Assembly: GCA_958299035.1 (NCBI GenBank)
Contig: CATQJL010000001.1
Location: forward strand, 83,081,071-83,145,070
Reading direction: 5' to 3'
Source: Cylicocyclus nassatus
Taxonomy: Eukaryota > Nematoda > Chromadorea > Rhabditida > Strongylidae
DNA: 64,000 nt
A program made the position numbers and the translations under genes. This document shows, in pieces, positions 10,662 to 21,893 of this stretch (position 1 is its first letter; every line of letters begins with the position of its first letter). The notes under the pieces are model-generated. The model saw only the letters and a list, made by a program, of their open reading frames with translations. It was not told the origin of the DNA and ran no database searches.

Positions 10662-11740
10662 TCAGCACAAGTACGAATCACTCTCAACAGATTTGGGAAT
10701 TTCTGACTTTTCTAGAGCTTTCTTGAAAGCCCGAATAGTATTAGCCGACTGCAACTTAGCGGGCAGTCGTCTAAACCAGCGAGCACATCGATAGAATAAA
10801 AAATTGAAAAGGCCAGAATAGCAGTGTTTATCCAGTCTAGGGTAGTGAAGATTGAAGCCTCCTACCCTGCAACTTACAGGTCTGAAGACCCAAAAGCTGC
10901 TGGCAGGAAGGTCAATCTCTTTCCGCAGTATCGCAAAACAAAAAACTAAGTCAGCAATAATTCTTCTACGTTCCAGTGATTGCAAACCAAAGAGTCTCAA
11001 GCGCTCATTGTAATCTGGTTTGGACCTATCTTGCATATTATGAGACATGCGAAAAAAGACCATCCGTGTAAAAACATGTTGAACTCTTTCAATCTTAACG
11101 ATATCTTTCTTTGTGGAGGGGTTCCATACTTGAGAACAATATTCAAGATGTGGTAGCACATAAGCCTTATATAGTCTGGTCAAAACAACTGGATTAGAGG
11201 AGTGAATAACACGAAAGATTGAAAAAAGAATAGAATATGCTTTTTTGACAGCAGAATCAATATGTTTGGAAAAATTTAATTGAGGATCAACAAAGACACC
11301 TAAGTCTTTGACCAGTGGGCAAGCTACCAAATCTATTCCATTGATTTCATATTTGTCTGGATTAATTTTGCCCAGATGCAAAAATGAGCATTTGTTCGGA
11401 TTGACAGAAAGGCCGTTAGAAGAAGCCCACGTATTTAGTTTATTTAGGGCTTGTTGCATCGATGTATGCACATCAAGGAAATCATATTCATTGTAAGATG
11501 CATACAGTTTGATATCGTCCGCATAGATCTGGACATCAACTCCGTTCAAGTCAATTAGAGCGGGTAGTTCAAAGGTGAAAATCAAAAAGAGAAGCGGAGA
11601 AAGCACACCTCCTTGAGGAACTCCACTAGTGCAACGGTACTCATTGGAAAACGACTGTCCAACTTTGATGGTCATATATCGGTCTTGAAGGTAAGAGCGA
11701 AACCAGTTAAAAAAAAACGAAACCGAAACCGAAACCAGTC
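10662..11740 (-). pseudogene. 5'-truncated CR1-like LINE, C-terminal reverse transcriptase
   Basis: About 360 codons of non-LTR reverse transcriptase. Visible motifs in order are GVPQGGVLSPLLFLIF (palm), IYADDIKLY with the catalytic YADD, NPNKCSFL, and LGVFVDPQLNFSKHI. After these come a downstream VLPHLEYCSQVW block and the Arg-rich tail common in CR1/Jockey-type ORF2. The endonuclease domain and the fingers of the polymerase are missing, so this is a dead-on-arrival 5' truncation. The open frame continues upstream past 11740 into 19 residues of a duplicated BTB-gene exon; that is a junction artefact, not LINE sequence. A (CCGAAA)n run lies at the 5' junction. CR1-like is a family judgement from motif style, not from a search. 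Confidence 0.85.
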
Positions 11741-11824
11741 TCTCATAGTATTCGAACCTAGTAAAATTGCGATTAAAATTGAGGCTACCACACACGACTT
11801 ATTGAACGTACAAATAACGTGAAA
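11741..11824. repeat. 84-bp exact direct repeat, copy 1 (exon fragment at LINE 5' end)
   Basis: Identical over 84 bp to 12181-12264. It contains the 3' end of an intron, the acceptor, and the first codons (FEYYER) of the W0 Cys-rich exon. It abuts the truncated 5' end of the LINE. Confidence 0.9.
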
Positions 11825-12024
11825 CATGGGGTTAAATGACAGATCTACTCCTCGATCTCCTTCAGATCTCTCTCGATGCTGCCAAACGTAGCTTAGATAG
11901 CGGAAGATGAATGCACCAACCGTTATCCCATGGGATAACTTAGCAAGTCTTCAATACGATCTGCAACATCCGTAGATGGGAAAAATCTTAGTCTCTGACG
12001 TTACCATGATATTACCTCCGTCAC

Positions 12025-12197
12025 CATCCCTGTCAAAAACCCTATTTCATGCTTCATGGACACCCATTCATCATAGTCTATATTAGCATATAAGCTGGGA
12101 ACTAAAGCGTCCGCACAGCGACACACCTTCAATGCGCAAACTTCGCAACTTGCGCAGGTGACGTGATATGGACACGTCCTTCTCTCATAGTATTCGA
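12025..12197 (-). pseudogene. W0: C-terminal Cys-rich exon of a BTB-family gene
   Basis: After a TAG acceptor the exon reads FEYYERRTCPYHVTC, CASCEVC, then a CRCAD motif and YANIDYDEWVSMKHE. It matches the terminal exon of Y2 (RFEEYGREPCPNPVTC...) and of W1. The cysteine spacing suggests a small metal-binding knuckle, which is an inference. Downstream sequence resembling the DVTGLIKDLL exon of type Y is present near 11.95 kb but carries stops. No BTB exons lie upstream; that side is replaced by repeats. The LINE insertion is downstream. This is a relic. Confidence 0.7.
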
Positions 12198-12264
12198 ACC
12201 TAGTAAAATTGCGATTAAAATTGAGGCTACCACACACGACTTATTGAACGTACAAATAACGTGA
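12181..12264. repeat. 84-bp exact direct repeat, copy 2 (native exon/intron border)
   Basis: The native copy of the repeat at 11741-11824, spanning the acceptor and start of the W0 exon. Confidence 0.9.
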
Positions 12265-12266
12265 AA

Positions 12267-13111
12267 TTACAATACCACCCTTAATTTGTGAGAAAAATTG
12301 GCGGCGGCACCTAATTCACGCGGCGCCGCCGCAGTTAGGCGGCAAGCGCCGCGTCGCGCGACAAAGTTAAGCGGAAAAGCCGCACGTGCCGCCTAACGTC
12401 GCGCGACGCTAACTTTTTTTAGAAAAAACACCTTATCTTGATTCAAAATTTATGAATTTCATATTTAAGAGTACCATTCAACTCAGCTCGGCGAGGCGCA
12501 TCATCCAGTATACAGATGTGCCTAGTTGTGGGATATAAGTTTTTTCCCTGAAATTTTAGTGTAAATGGATCACTCAGTGTGCTGATTCCAGAGGCTACAT
12601 ACACATTCTGTTGAGCACTGCAGAAATAGGGCAGGTATATTTTAAGAGCTCATTCTGCATGGATATGTGTGAAACTGGGCTTTTCTCGGCGAAGTATGAC
12701 GGGTCCCAAAATGCAGGAAGACAAAGGGAAATGGTTGGAAATCGCATGAGAAGCACATATGGCGGAATGCCGCGCGTGCTGTGCAATGTACAATACCGCC
12801 CACAGAACGGGAATTTCGCGAAATTCCAGAAATTTCGCGATTCCGGAATATCGCAAATTATGCAGAACCATAACTTCTTTCGGAATGAATGTATTCTAAA
12901 TCCGAAAGCAGCATTGTGTTCAGCTCGTCAAGGCGAATCTTTCGACATACGTCATGTCATCTATATCTTGTTTTCAGTTCTCTCAAATTTTTCTGAGGAG
13001 GTTTGCAAGTATCTAAGCGCATATCCAACATAAAAGCTTTCAGTAAGCACTGTTCGAAAGTGCACTTCTTGCACATTATAGTGCGCTAGAAAGCTGCCGC
13101 AGACTTCTTTT
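12267..13111. other. GC island and diverged tandem repeats
   Basis: 12300-12415 is a GC-rich island with inverted words (GTTAGGCGGC / GCCGCCTAAC, several GTCGCGCGAC). Beyond it, related segments recur at about 12483, 12921 and 13228, each with a CAGCTCG/CAGCTTATCAAGGCAAATC-like core. These resemble the arm of the following foldback. No gene is supported. Confidence 0.5.
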
Positions 13112-15264
13112 CAAAAGAGAAAAAAGCGTTGGTATTCTGGAAAAATCACTCGTTTACAGATTCTACTCGCCTATCTCGTAACTTTCTATGGAGTGGATAT
13201 TTTCTGAATCCGAAAAATGAATTGTGCTCAGCTTATCAAGGCAAATCTTTCGGTATGCAGAATATTCTTGATATCTCGATTTCAGTATTCTTAAAACTTT
13301 CTGCGGACGTCTCTTCGCAAAGGTGTGAAGCAGCGCGTACTGCCCCCAGTGGATTCAGAAAGAAATTTTCGATAGTACTTCTTCTGTAGATTATGGAGCG
13401 CTAGAAATTAGCCGCACAATTTTTTCCAAAGGAGTTAGAAGGGCTGGAAAATTCTGGAAAAATCATGTCGTTCTAAATTTTTCTCACGGTAACTCCAAAG
13501 TTGAAGCTCTCTTGCTAAGCAGATGTGATTTTCGTAATCAGCAGGTCGGATAATCCCTTATGAACAAGTTCTCCAAGATGTTCGAGTAATTTCATTTTTT
13601 CTCGTTTTACGCTCTGAGGCTCGCCGAGCTCGCCGGTGGATTTTGGTCAAATTGTTCATTTTCTTAAATTGTAAGGAAACTTCGCTTATAGAGGTTTTCG
13701 AACACGCTTTTTACGAACATCAAGGTCTTTGTGGATTACCGGGTCTTTTTGGTGAGATACGGTGAGGTGACTGCAACTGAATCACGAAAGTGCGTGACTT
13801 TGCCCACACTTCTCGCGTATCTATCAAATAACTTGCTTGCTTGCTTGTCCAAGTCAAAGTTATAGGACGTCCGCGCTGTGCTCGGAGAGCAACGCTATTG
13901 CGTCCATTCGAGGCAGTTCATGACTGAAGGAGGCGCAGAGAAAAACAGGCAGCGAGAGTGCACGAAGGTAGAGGAGTGATGCGCAATACACACCCTGCGC
14001 ACCCTCCGCGCCCTGCGCGAACGGCCTATAGTAGGGACTGTGCCATCCAATGGTGCATGCCTCAGACTCCACTCTACAGAAATCGCCGAGTTACGAGCCT
14101 ACGAAAACCATCCTCATGAATTTTGCCCAAAATGTAAAGATCGCATATTTCGTCGAAATTCCACCATGAATGCTTGTATGACACTCGTATTGCGGATAAT
14201 GTGTTCGCTTCGCCCAAAGTCTCCCACTGTATTGAATATGGTACTTGCTTATGCTTCAGCTGCTCAGTTGAATATCAAAGCTATTTCGGTGGCTAGAACT
14301 CAAACTACGAAATCTAACACAATAAGATCCAAAAAGGACGTGAAGAGATTTGATCAACGTGCTGCATAAGCACTCACGGTGGAATTTCGACGAAATATGC
14401 GATCTTTACATTTCGGGCAAAATTCATGAGGATGTGTTTTCGTAGGCTCATAACTCGGTGATTTCTGAAGAGTGGAGTCTGAGGCATGCACCATTCGATG
14501 GCACAGTCCCTACTAACTTTGATTTGGACAAGCAAGCAAGCAAGTTTTCTGACAGATACGCGAGAAATGTGGACAAAGTTACGCAATTTCGTGATTCAGT
14601 TACAGTCATCACCGTATCTCACCAAAAAGACCCTGTAATCCTCAAAGACCTTGATTTTCGTAAAAAGCGTGTTCGAAGACCTCTATAAGCGAAGTTTCCT
14701 TACAGTTTAAGAAAATGAACAATTTGACCAAAATCCACCGGCGAGCTTGGCGAGCTTCAGAGCGTAAAACGAGAAAAAATGAAATTACTCGAACATCTTG
14801 GAGAACTTGTTCATAAGGGATTATCCGACCTGCTGATTACGAAAATCACATCTGCTTAGCAAGAGAGCTTCAACTTTGGAGTTACCGTGAGAAAAATTTA
14901 GAACGACACGATTTTTCCAGAATTCACCAGCCCTTCTAACTCCTTTGGAAAGAATTGTGCGGCTAATTTCTAGCGCTCCATAATCTACAGAAGAAGTACT
15001 ATCGAAAATTTCTTTCTGAATCCACTGGGGGCAGTACGCGCTGCTTCACACCTTTGCGAAGAGACGTCCGCAGAAAGTTTTAAGAATACTGAAATCGAGA
15101 TATCAAGAACATTCTGCATACCGAAAGATTTGCCTTGATAAGCTGAGCACAATTCATTTTTCGGATTCAGAAAATATCCACTCCATAGAAAGTTACGAGA
15201 TAGGCGAGTAGAATCTGTAAACGAGTGATTTTTCCAGAATTTACCAACGCTTCTTTCTTTTTCC
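13112..15264. mobile_element. Large foldback element II
   Basis: Arms of about 0.9-1.05 kb are inverted copies. For example GTAACTCCAAAGTTGAAG at 13491 pairs with CTTCAACTTTGGAGTTAC at 14868. The unpaired loop is about 14166-14377. The left arm carries a 168-bp block (13862-14029) missing from the right arm, so it was inserted after the arms formed. The ends near CCAACGC are not sharply defined and I found no target duplication. ORFs inside read across the arms and are not convincing. Confidence 0.75.
13862..14029. mobile_element. 168-bp insertion in one arm of foldback II
   Basis: The block begins ATAGGACG and ends CGGCCTAT, a short imperfect inverted pair. The matching position in the other arm reads continuously from AACTTTGA to GTAGGG in reverse complement. 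It is GC-rich compared with its surroundings. Confidence 0.6.
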
Positions 15265-16558
15265 CAGCAAGATCAGTGGTTCTAATTGCGATAGGTAAAC
15301 CCTCGTTTTTAGGGCTTTTCGTCTATCGAAAACTGCTATATCAACTTGTATGCTTTGCCTGTGGAACGATTCGACATCTCAGTTTATGCAGAGTAAAAAA
15401 TGGATAGAGGAGTATATTGATTTATATGAACATAATCCCTTGTTAAGAGCTCTCCAAGCTCGATTTTTTTGTGCAACTTGGCGTAGATGTGTAGCTTGTG
15501 ATTGTCTTTTTAGCGGAAACCAAGATTATTAGACCTTATTACTCAAACTGACGTTTCGGTGCCGTCATCTTGCTCCGAAGTAGCCTAAATGATAAAGCTC
15601 TCTAGCATTCTTGGTTTTGGCTAAAGAAGAAAACACAAGCTTTTATGGATTTGATGATCACACGCATTGGAATAAGAGTGTTCTTGGGCTTGAAGGCAAT
15701 GTGCAAATAAATCTATGGTGATAGTGTAAGCCGCAGTTCGTACAGGGTACCCCAAGAAATGTGCCTTTCCTTGCCTGGTGTCTTTTGCCGCTGTTAAGGT
15801 ATGTACCATTCACTAAAACTAGTTTCGACTTGTATTTACAGTATGGAGCACATACCAATCCTTTTCACTATGCCTTACGGTAGGAACTTCTAGTATAACC
15901 GCCATGTATGTAAACCGTATGCAAAAGTTTTCCGAAAATCTGGAGAGTTGCATGCTTTGAATTATGCAATGACGTTTTAGAGGAATGTTGATAAACCGTT
16001 ACGGTTTACCAGTCATAAATCACCAACCAAAGATTTTACCCTGAGTAAAATCCAGTTGTTTCATAACTAGGATTAGCGACTCTGACTGACTCAGTATAAT
16101 ACTTTTTACCATGTGTCTTCTTCATAATGCAAGATGTGGTACTTATGAGCTCAAAAACCTCTTCAGAGTGCATACCGTAGCCCTACAGTAACAAAAAGCA
16201 GGCGATTCGCCGTACTGTAGCTCTAAGTTGAAGCAGACTTACAGCATGATAGCTAAAGATTGTCGAAAGAAACTTGAGCAAGAAAATTAAAACGTACAAA
16301 AAAGAGAGCACGTTACTGAAATGTATAATACGAGGTCAAAACATTTGACTCAAGATTACACCGAACTGTACTTCCCTTTAGAGGACCATTCAACGTCGTC
16401 GCATACGGTACTCGAAAGTTCGACACTAAATTTGGAACGGGAGCAGCGCATGCGTGGAAGAGGGTAGTGTACAAGCAGATCCAAGTGTGTGGTCTTAGGG
16501 GGTATACTATTACACTGTTACCAGAGCCAGGTACCTCCAGTCTGGTGGGACGCTGCCT
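15265..16558. other. No clear gene; start of unit 1 flank
   Basis: Short ORFs around 15350-15532 have no recognisable motif. From about 15830 (CAGTATGGAGCACATA) the sequence parallels 41630 onward, marking the left part of the X-type unit. Only non-coding similarity is evident. Confidence 0.4.
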
Positions 16559-16562
16559 TTGA

Positions 16563-17631
16563 AGGCAGTGTGTTGGCAGAATTTCATTTTCCAGATTTTC
16601 ACCTTTTCGGAGCCTTCTCGCCATAAGGATCCATATATGGTCTTTTCAACGCATGAAAATGGCAAAAATTAGCATCTTCCGAGGCTTTCCAGGTCCGCAC
16701 TCAATGAAGATACGCCGGAAGCCTTCCGCGCCCCTCCCACTTGCACGTATTCTCCACTAAGGCCCGTATGCACGTACATCCCTGCGGGGAGGGGAGGGGA
16801 TCTGAGAGGGGAAGCGTCATATCTCGCTAGTCTATGTATCTTTCTTCTTCTTTCTCTGTCTTGGTTTTGAAGGTTCTCATACACTGATACTTGCGCATAA
16901 CGGATGCCAGGTTACTGCCATACAAGATTAGATATTCACTATTTCGTCTAATCCCCTGGGGATCCCCAGGGGATCACCTCCCATTTTCAAAGTTATTTAT
17001 CTTTCTGGAAACTCGAAGAAAATGTTCTAAAATTGTACTGTGGATATACTACAGCACTGCTAAACATATTTATAGTAGAAATGAGTGAAATCTCAAGATA
17101 TCAAAATCTTCGATGAACCGCTGCTCGCGAGCCAGGGATTATCGAAAAAATCAAAATCTTCAGATTCAGTTTCTTCTGTCGAAAACATGCTCAGCAGTAG
17201 TATATCTTCAGTACAATTTTGCAGCGTTTTCATTCAATTTTCAGGAAGATAAACGACTTTGAAAATGTGAGATGATCCCCTGGGGATCCCCAGGGGTTCG
17301 GATGAAATAGTGAATATTTGAATCTTGTATAGCAGTAACCTGGCATCTATGATGCGCAGGTATAAGGGTATGAGAACCCTCATAAACACGATAGAGAAGA
17401 AAGAAGAAAGATATCTAAAGCAGTGAGATAAGGCGCTTCCCCTCTCAGATCCCCTCCCCTCAACGCGGGGATGTACGTGCATACGGGCCTAAATGCGACC
17501 TAGAAAGCATCGGAGAAAGCTCATTTTCGCCATTTTCATGCGTTGAAAGGCCCAAATAAGGGGTTCCTTGTGGCGAGGAGGCTCCGAAAAGGTGAAAATG
17601 TGGAAAACAAAATTCTGCTAAGACAATGCCC
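16563..17631. mobile_element. Foldback element III with TTAA-family ends
   Basis: Ends are AGGCAGTGTGTTGGCAG and CTGCTAAGACAATGCC(C), with TTGA on each side (16559-16562 and 17632-17635). Arms of roughly 0.45 kb pair across the element; CCCCTGGGGATCCCCAGGGG occurs in both arms and is itself palindromic. Unit 2 lacks it at about 42.35 kb, where the sequence reads GAGTCTTGAGAAAGC. Non-coding. Confidence 0.75.
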
Positions 17632-18770
17632 TTGAGGAATCCTTCGCCCAAAGGACCCAAAAACTTCATTGAGACTCAGCATCACTCAACATTTCTAAGC
17701 ACTTGAGCCTGCTTCCCATTGCCATCTTCTATACAAGCACGGCGCGATCCCACTTTTTTATATCGAAGCTTACATTACACGATGTTTGAAAAGTGGTGAT
17801 CAAGTTTGAGGCAATGGTTCAGCCAAAATTCCGGGCTGCAAACAACAGATGGAGTGCGCCTTCATTACAAGAATAGCTTTCCTTCGAGAACTATTCGGCA
17901 TGCCTAAGCGTGCGAAGCTACAATAGGTGATGTGATCACAACTCCCGAACGATGCTGCACACAATTTATCATCTTCCCATGCGTAGAGATCGTGGCAAAG
18001 TTTGTGAACTTGATGGCAATCTTCAGGCAAATATGGTTGCCCAAATTTCTCATGTAAAATGACTGGCAGTTCCGACTGCCTGTCCAAGCAACGGTTCGTA
18101 AGCACATTCGTGGGGGAGAAAACTTGACTTTCGCTGATCCGTACCTCAAGAGCGGATCAATCAGCGTCTTCGAGTACGGTACCTAGCGGAAAATCAGAAC
18201 TGTGGTTTCTGGCCAGCCACAAAAAAACAAATGTCGTTACATAACTGCGGCGTAGATAATGTCCTAGGACTTCCCAGTCAGCTCACACAGAAGAGTTTTT
18301 TTTTCAAGTAAGCAGATTTTTTCACTGAAATTAAGTATGCACATCCCGTCTACCACGCGTTCCCGTCTTCTCTTTATCAACTCAGCTTATGTAATTGAGA
18401 ATACACGCTAATTGAGCTTAGACTATAATCTTGAGTTCACCAAATTGTCAATGCAGTGTTTATCGTGAGTAAAATTGACGGTCGATTGAACATTTGATTT
18501 TCGTACCAGCATAATCTCACATTTCAACTCTTTTGACTACGGCCATGAAAAGCTGAGTGGATTACCGCATAGAATCAGTAATTTTTCCCATGTGTTGAGT
18601 ATAGCTATATTTGTTTTGAATTTCTTGAAAATTGGCTGCGTAACTGCATCAGCTACTTTGAGGAAACAGCCTGTCTAAAACAAACCGTGTGATGATTGCT
18701 GTGATTAGATTTTGACTACAAAGCTTTTATTGAGCAGGCAAACCTAACGAGAAACTTCAAAGGAAGTGAA
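17632..18770. other. Intergenic, conserved between units
   Basis: Aligns by eye with 42355-43400, including the CCAAGCAACGGTTCGTAA and TCAGCGTCTTCGAGTA segments, which also recur near 60280-60370. No reading frame is conserved, so I call it duplicated intergenic DNA. Confidence 0.5.
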
Positions 18771-18979
18771 TCAGTATGAGAGGTACAATAAATCAAGATA
18801 ATGTCGAAGGTATGGGAAACTGTCTAATATTTCGTCTTGCGCAGTACAGACTGCGGAATGTGCGTACGCAGGCTGCCCCATTCCACCTCACAGCAGGACC
18901 TTTCATAACTCTAAATTCTAAACCATATAAAACGAAATCTTATTGTTGGATAAATTTTGACACTTACCGCAGAGGTTAC

Positions 18980-20032
18980 CTTTCCTTTCATATATGGCAT
19001 ATGTTGCCTCAGCGGTATCCAGTCTTCGTAGCTGATCACAATGTTACGGAGCTCAACAATACTGACCGAGGCTGAGGGACCAACATAACAATTACTAGTG
19101 TCTCCACAGGCCATACAAGTACGTGATTTTCCCTCCGCGAACCATGGATATTCCCGTTCGTACAAATATCTTGCAAAATACATTACCATTATCTCACAAA
19201 ACTTGCATAGTACATCAAAACTCTAAAACAGAACAGTACGCAATACATCGAATGTTTTACCTGACAAAATACTTCCAGTACATTTGGATAGCGCTTTCCT
19301 TCCATTGCACAATATCGCCTTGGCAGAATGCTTTTACTTCAAAGCCTTTGTCGTCTTTGCTTACGGATGTGTAAGGTGCGCACATCTTGGACAGATCAGA
19401 GAGATTGTAGAACTGTAAGTTATGGTACGAGAATGTAAGCATGTAAAGTTCTTCTCACATAGCCCACCTCAGCTTCTTTACGCAGAGCCTCTCGAGCCTC
19501 ATCTTCTTTGGGGAGAGTAACATTCTCACCATCCCTCAAATAATCTAATATCTGAAAAAAGTTTGGATTCTAAAAGATAATATGAGGGTGTGAAGCCATT
19601 TGGGTTCCGCCTATGCAGACCACTGTTCCTTTTACAATGGTGTTCCATGCCGGTCGAGGACCAGCAGTCGCAGGGCCCAAATGGCGCATTTCGTTCTCCT
19701 AACCAGGAAGTATATGCCTCACCTTGGAAAAATAAGTCGGACTTCTGTCCACGAATATCTCTTCCTGATTCCGCCAGCGACTTGCTACCATTGTGGAAAG
19801 CACCTAGGGACTATGGCTATGTTGAAGAATAGAAAGAGAGCGAATTTGTACCCACAGTATTATCCAGCCTTGTCAGCGTGGAGATGGTAGTTTCGAATAC
19901 GGTGCCACCCACGTTGATTTTGACTCGTTCACCACTTTTTTGATGTCCTCCCATCTCGGCCTGAGACTACCCATGAACATTTACATAGCATTAACAATGG
20001 ATATAAAAACTTGCGATCATACAACTCACCAT
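18980..20032 (-). CDS. X1: KCTD-like BTB/T1 protein with Cys-containing tail
   Basis: Spliced model on the minus strand: 20032-20030 (ATG), 19960-19856, 19803-19723, 19551-19468, 19412-19261, 19169-18980. All joins keep frame and have GT/AG borders. Exons 2-4 give the T1-type BTB core: KINVGGTVFETTISTLTRLDNT, then VLSTMVASRWRNQEEIFVDRSPTYF, then ILDYLRDGENVTLP. Exon 5 starts FYNLSDLSKMC and holds the QWKES motif. Exon 6 has CMACGDTSNC and an EDWIPLRQHM segment. KCTD-type BTB domains oligomerise and often recruit CUL3; that role is only inferred here. The sequence seen gives about 204 residues. A further C-terminal exon near 18840-18930 is possible but holds a stop in the homologous frame. Exon lengths equal X2 codon for codon except exon 6. 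Confidence 0.8.
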
Positions 20033-21889
20033 TTTGAGTCTGCCGTGACACTTGGCTCAAACCGCTAATGAAGAGTGATGCGGCGACCTGAAGCGGCTGT
20101 ACTTTGTGCGGGTCCCAGCGCGAATGAGCGCATGCGTTTGGGAAGCTATAGCAAGCCACAATCATCCCAACCACATACAAATGATAATATTTATGCGCAC
20201 AAACTGAACATAATTTTTGTTTGCATATGTAGGTGAGACTTGCATTTATAAAGAAGTCACTAACAACTAGAAGAGTCGCCTAGCGCTGGCTAGAAGTTTG
20301 CCTGCCTGGGCGGGAGGGGGGGGGGCACTGGCTGATATTGAATGCGAATACAACATCTATTATCTGTCGAAACGTACTTCACTGCTAAGCAAACCCTATG
20401 AAACCCATCAGCAATACCATAAGAGGATGTTATCGTATCGGTTGAGCACGGTAATCATGTTTAACATGTTGAATAGCGCTGCTAGACAAAAAACAGCGAT
20501 TTTCGAGATCTTGGCCCTCACCTTTTTCTATTCCCTGTCCCTGTGAACGGATTCAATGTTTGGATCCTCAGAGTCAGCTTCCATGCAAATCTGGCAACTG
20601 GGATCCCATGTGGGAAGTGGTTGTGGCTATAACTAACAATAAGACCTTCCTAGCGGCATCGACTGATGTATTCGCGGCCAACAAACTCATTTTTATTGCT
20701 GTCCCGAGTACCATATTCGAATAATGGCATCGGCTTATATGGCTAAAAATGAGATGAACGTTTGAAGAAGGAGCTTTCATACAAAGACTGTCATCATATT
20801 GTCATTTTTTGACAATATGATATAATAGAATAAAGACTGTCATTTTTTGTAAGCATGCTGAATAACCTCCCTAGAACATCTGCAAAAACTGAAGTAATTT
20901 GAAAACTTCCCCTGCACACTTATTCGTAAGTCTTACATGTGATGGCTGGCTCAGCAAAAATGGCTGCATTTATAGGTCGTAATTTTTTTGAGACTGTGCG
21001 CCACATGCAAAAAGCAAAAAGTTACATAGTTACATTACGCCTAAACAATCAATGCGATGCACTGACTGAATAGGTGATAGGTATTCTAAGAAACGGATAA
21101 CGCTTTATTCAACCAGTGACCGATTACAAAAATCAAACTAACCATGTGAAAGGCCAAGCGCAGCACACACTATAGACGAATGAGTCATGGAAGAATCTGC
21201 GAAATGCCTTCCTAGCGGAGAAATGATAAGAGGACAGAAAGGATTGTTGACTGCTATCTGCTTCTTTGAAGCTTTACAGGCAGCTCGGCAAAATGATGAG
21301 TATTGAGATTTTACTGCGTTGCAATGACGGACCCCCAGGTGATCTACTAGTGTAGTCTGAGTGAAAAAGCGCGTCCGAAAAGCTGAAATTTACTCAGGAA
21401 GTCTTCCAGACCCAGCCTACTCGTTCTGGACCCGCCCACTTACAGTACTTTTAAGCTCTTTTGCCTCTGAATTTCGTTGACACAAATGGGTGCTTACCAT
21501 AAATGAACGAACGGAGTATGTCCAAAAATGACTTGAAAGTGTCTTGTATATTTGAAAGTATGAAGATATTAGGGATACGCTTGCTAGAACTCCTGCAAAT
21601 CCTTTTTTCATATCGCTTCAAGCTACAACATATTCCTTCGATCCAAATGAGAGGCAATAAAAATAACTTTTCAAATTGTTTAGTCTAGCAGCTGTATTTG
21701 CCTGCACGATTTTGAACACTTGCTAAATCTTGCACAAAAACGCAGGGTATCACCATAAATTTTTTTTAGAATTTCCGCTTGAACGGAAGGGAAAGCTGTT
21801 GAGGACCACGACAAAACATATGCAAGGAGTTAGATCAACTCCTGATCACTGAGCCAAAGACATGTCATTGTTAAATTCCTATTGCACCC
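20033..21889. other. Upstream and intergenic DNA of X1
   Basis: The leader directly upstream of the ATG contains GCGCTGGGACCCGCACAAAG, conserved upstream of X2, X3, Y1 and Y2, so it may be promoter or 5' leader. A G-run lies at 20316-20325. The rest parallels 45.0-47.0 kb. Short ORFs at 21417-21690 recur in units 2 and 3 but show stops and no codon-like constraint. Confidence 0.4.
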
Positions 21890-21893
21890 TTAA

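Noticed and set aside
10662..11795. One 377-codon protein joining a BTB-family exon to reverse transcriptase
   Set aside because: The first 19 codons belong to the exact 84-bp repeat at the LINE 5' junction. The fusion is a by-product of the insertion and the enzyme lacks its N-terminal part.
19929..20180. ORF starting MYVVGMIVACYSFP as the X1 N-terminus
   Set aside because: Its frame does not join the BTB exon. The ATG at 20032 joins in frame, and V uses the same one-codon first exon.
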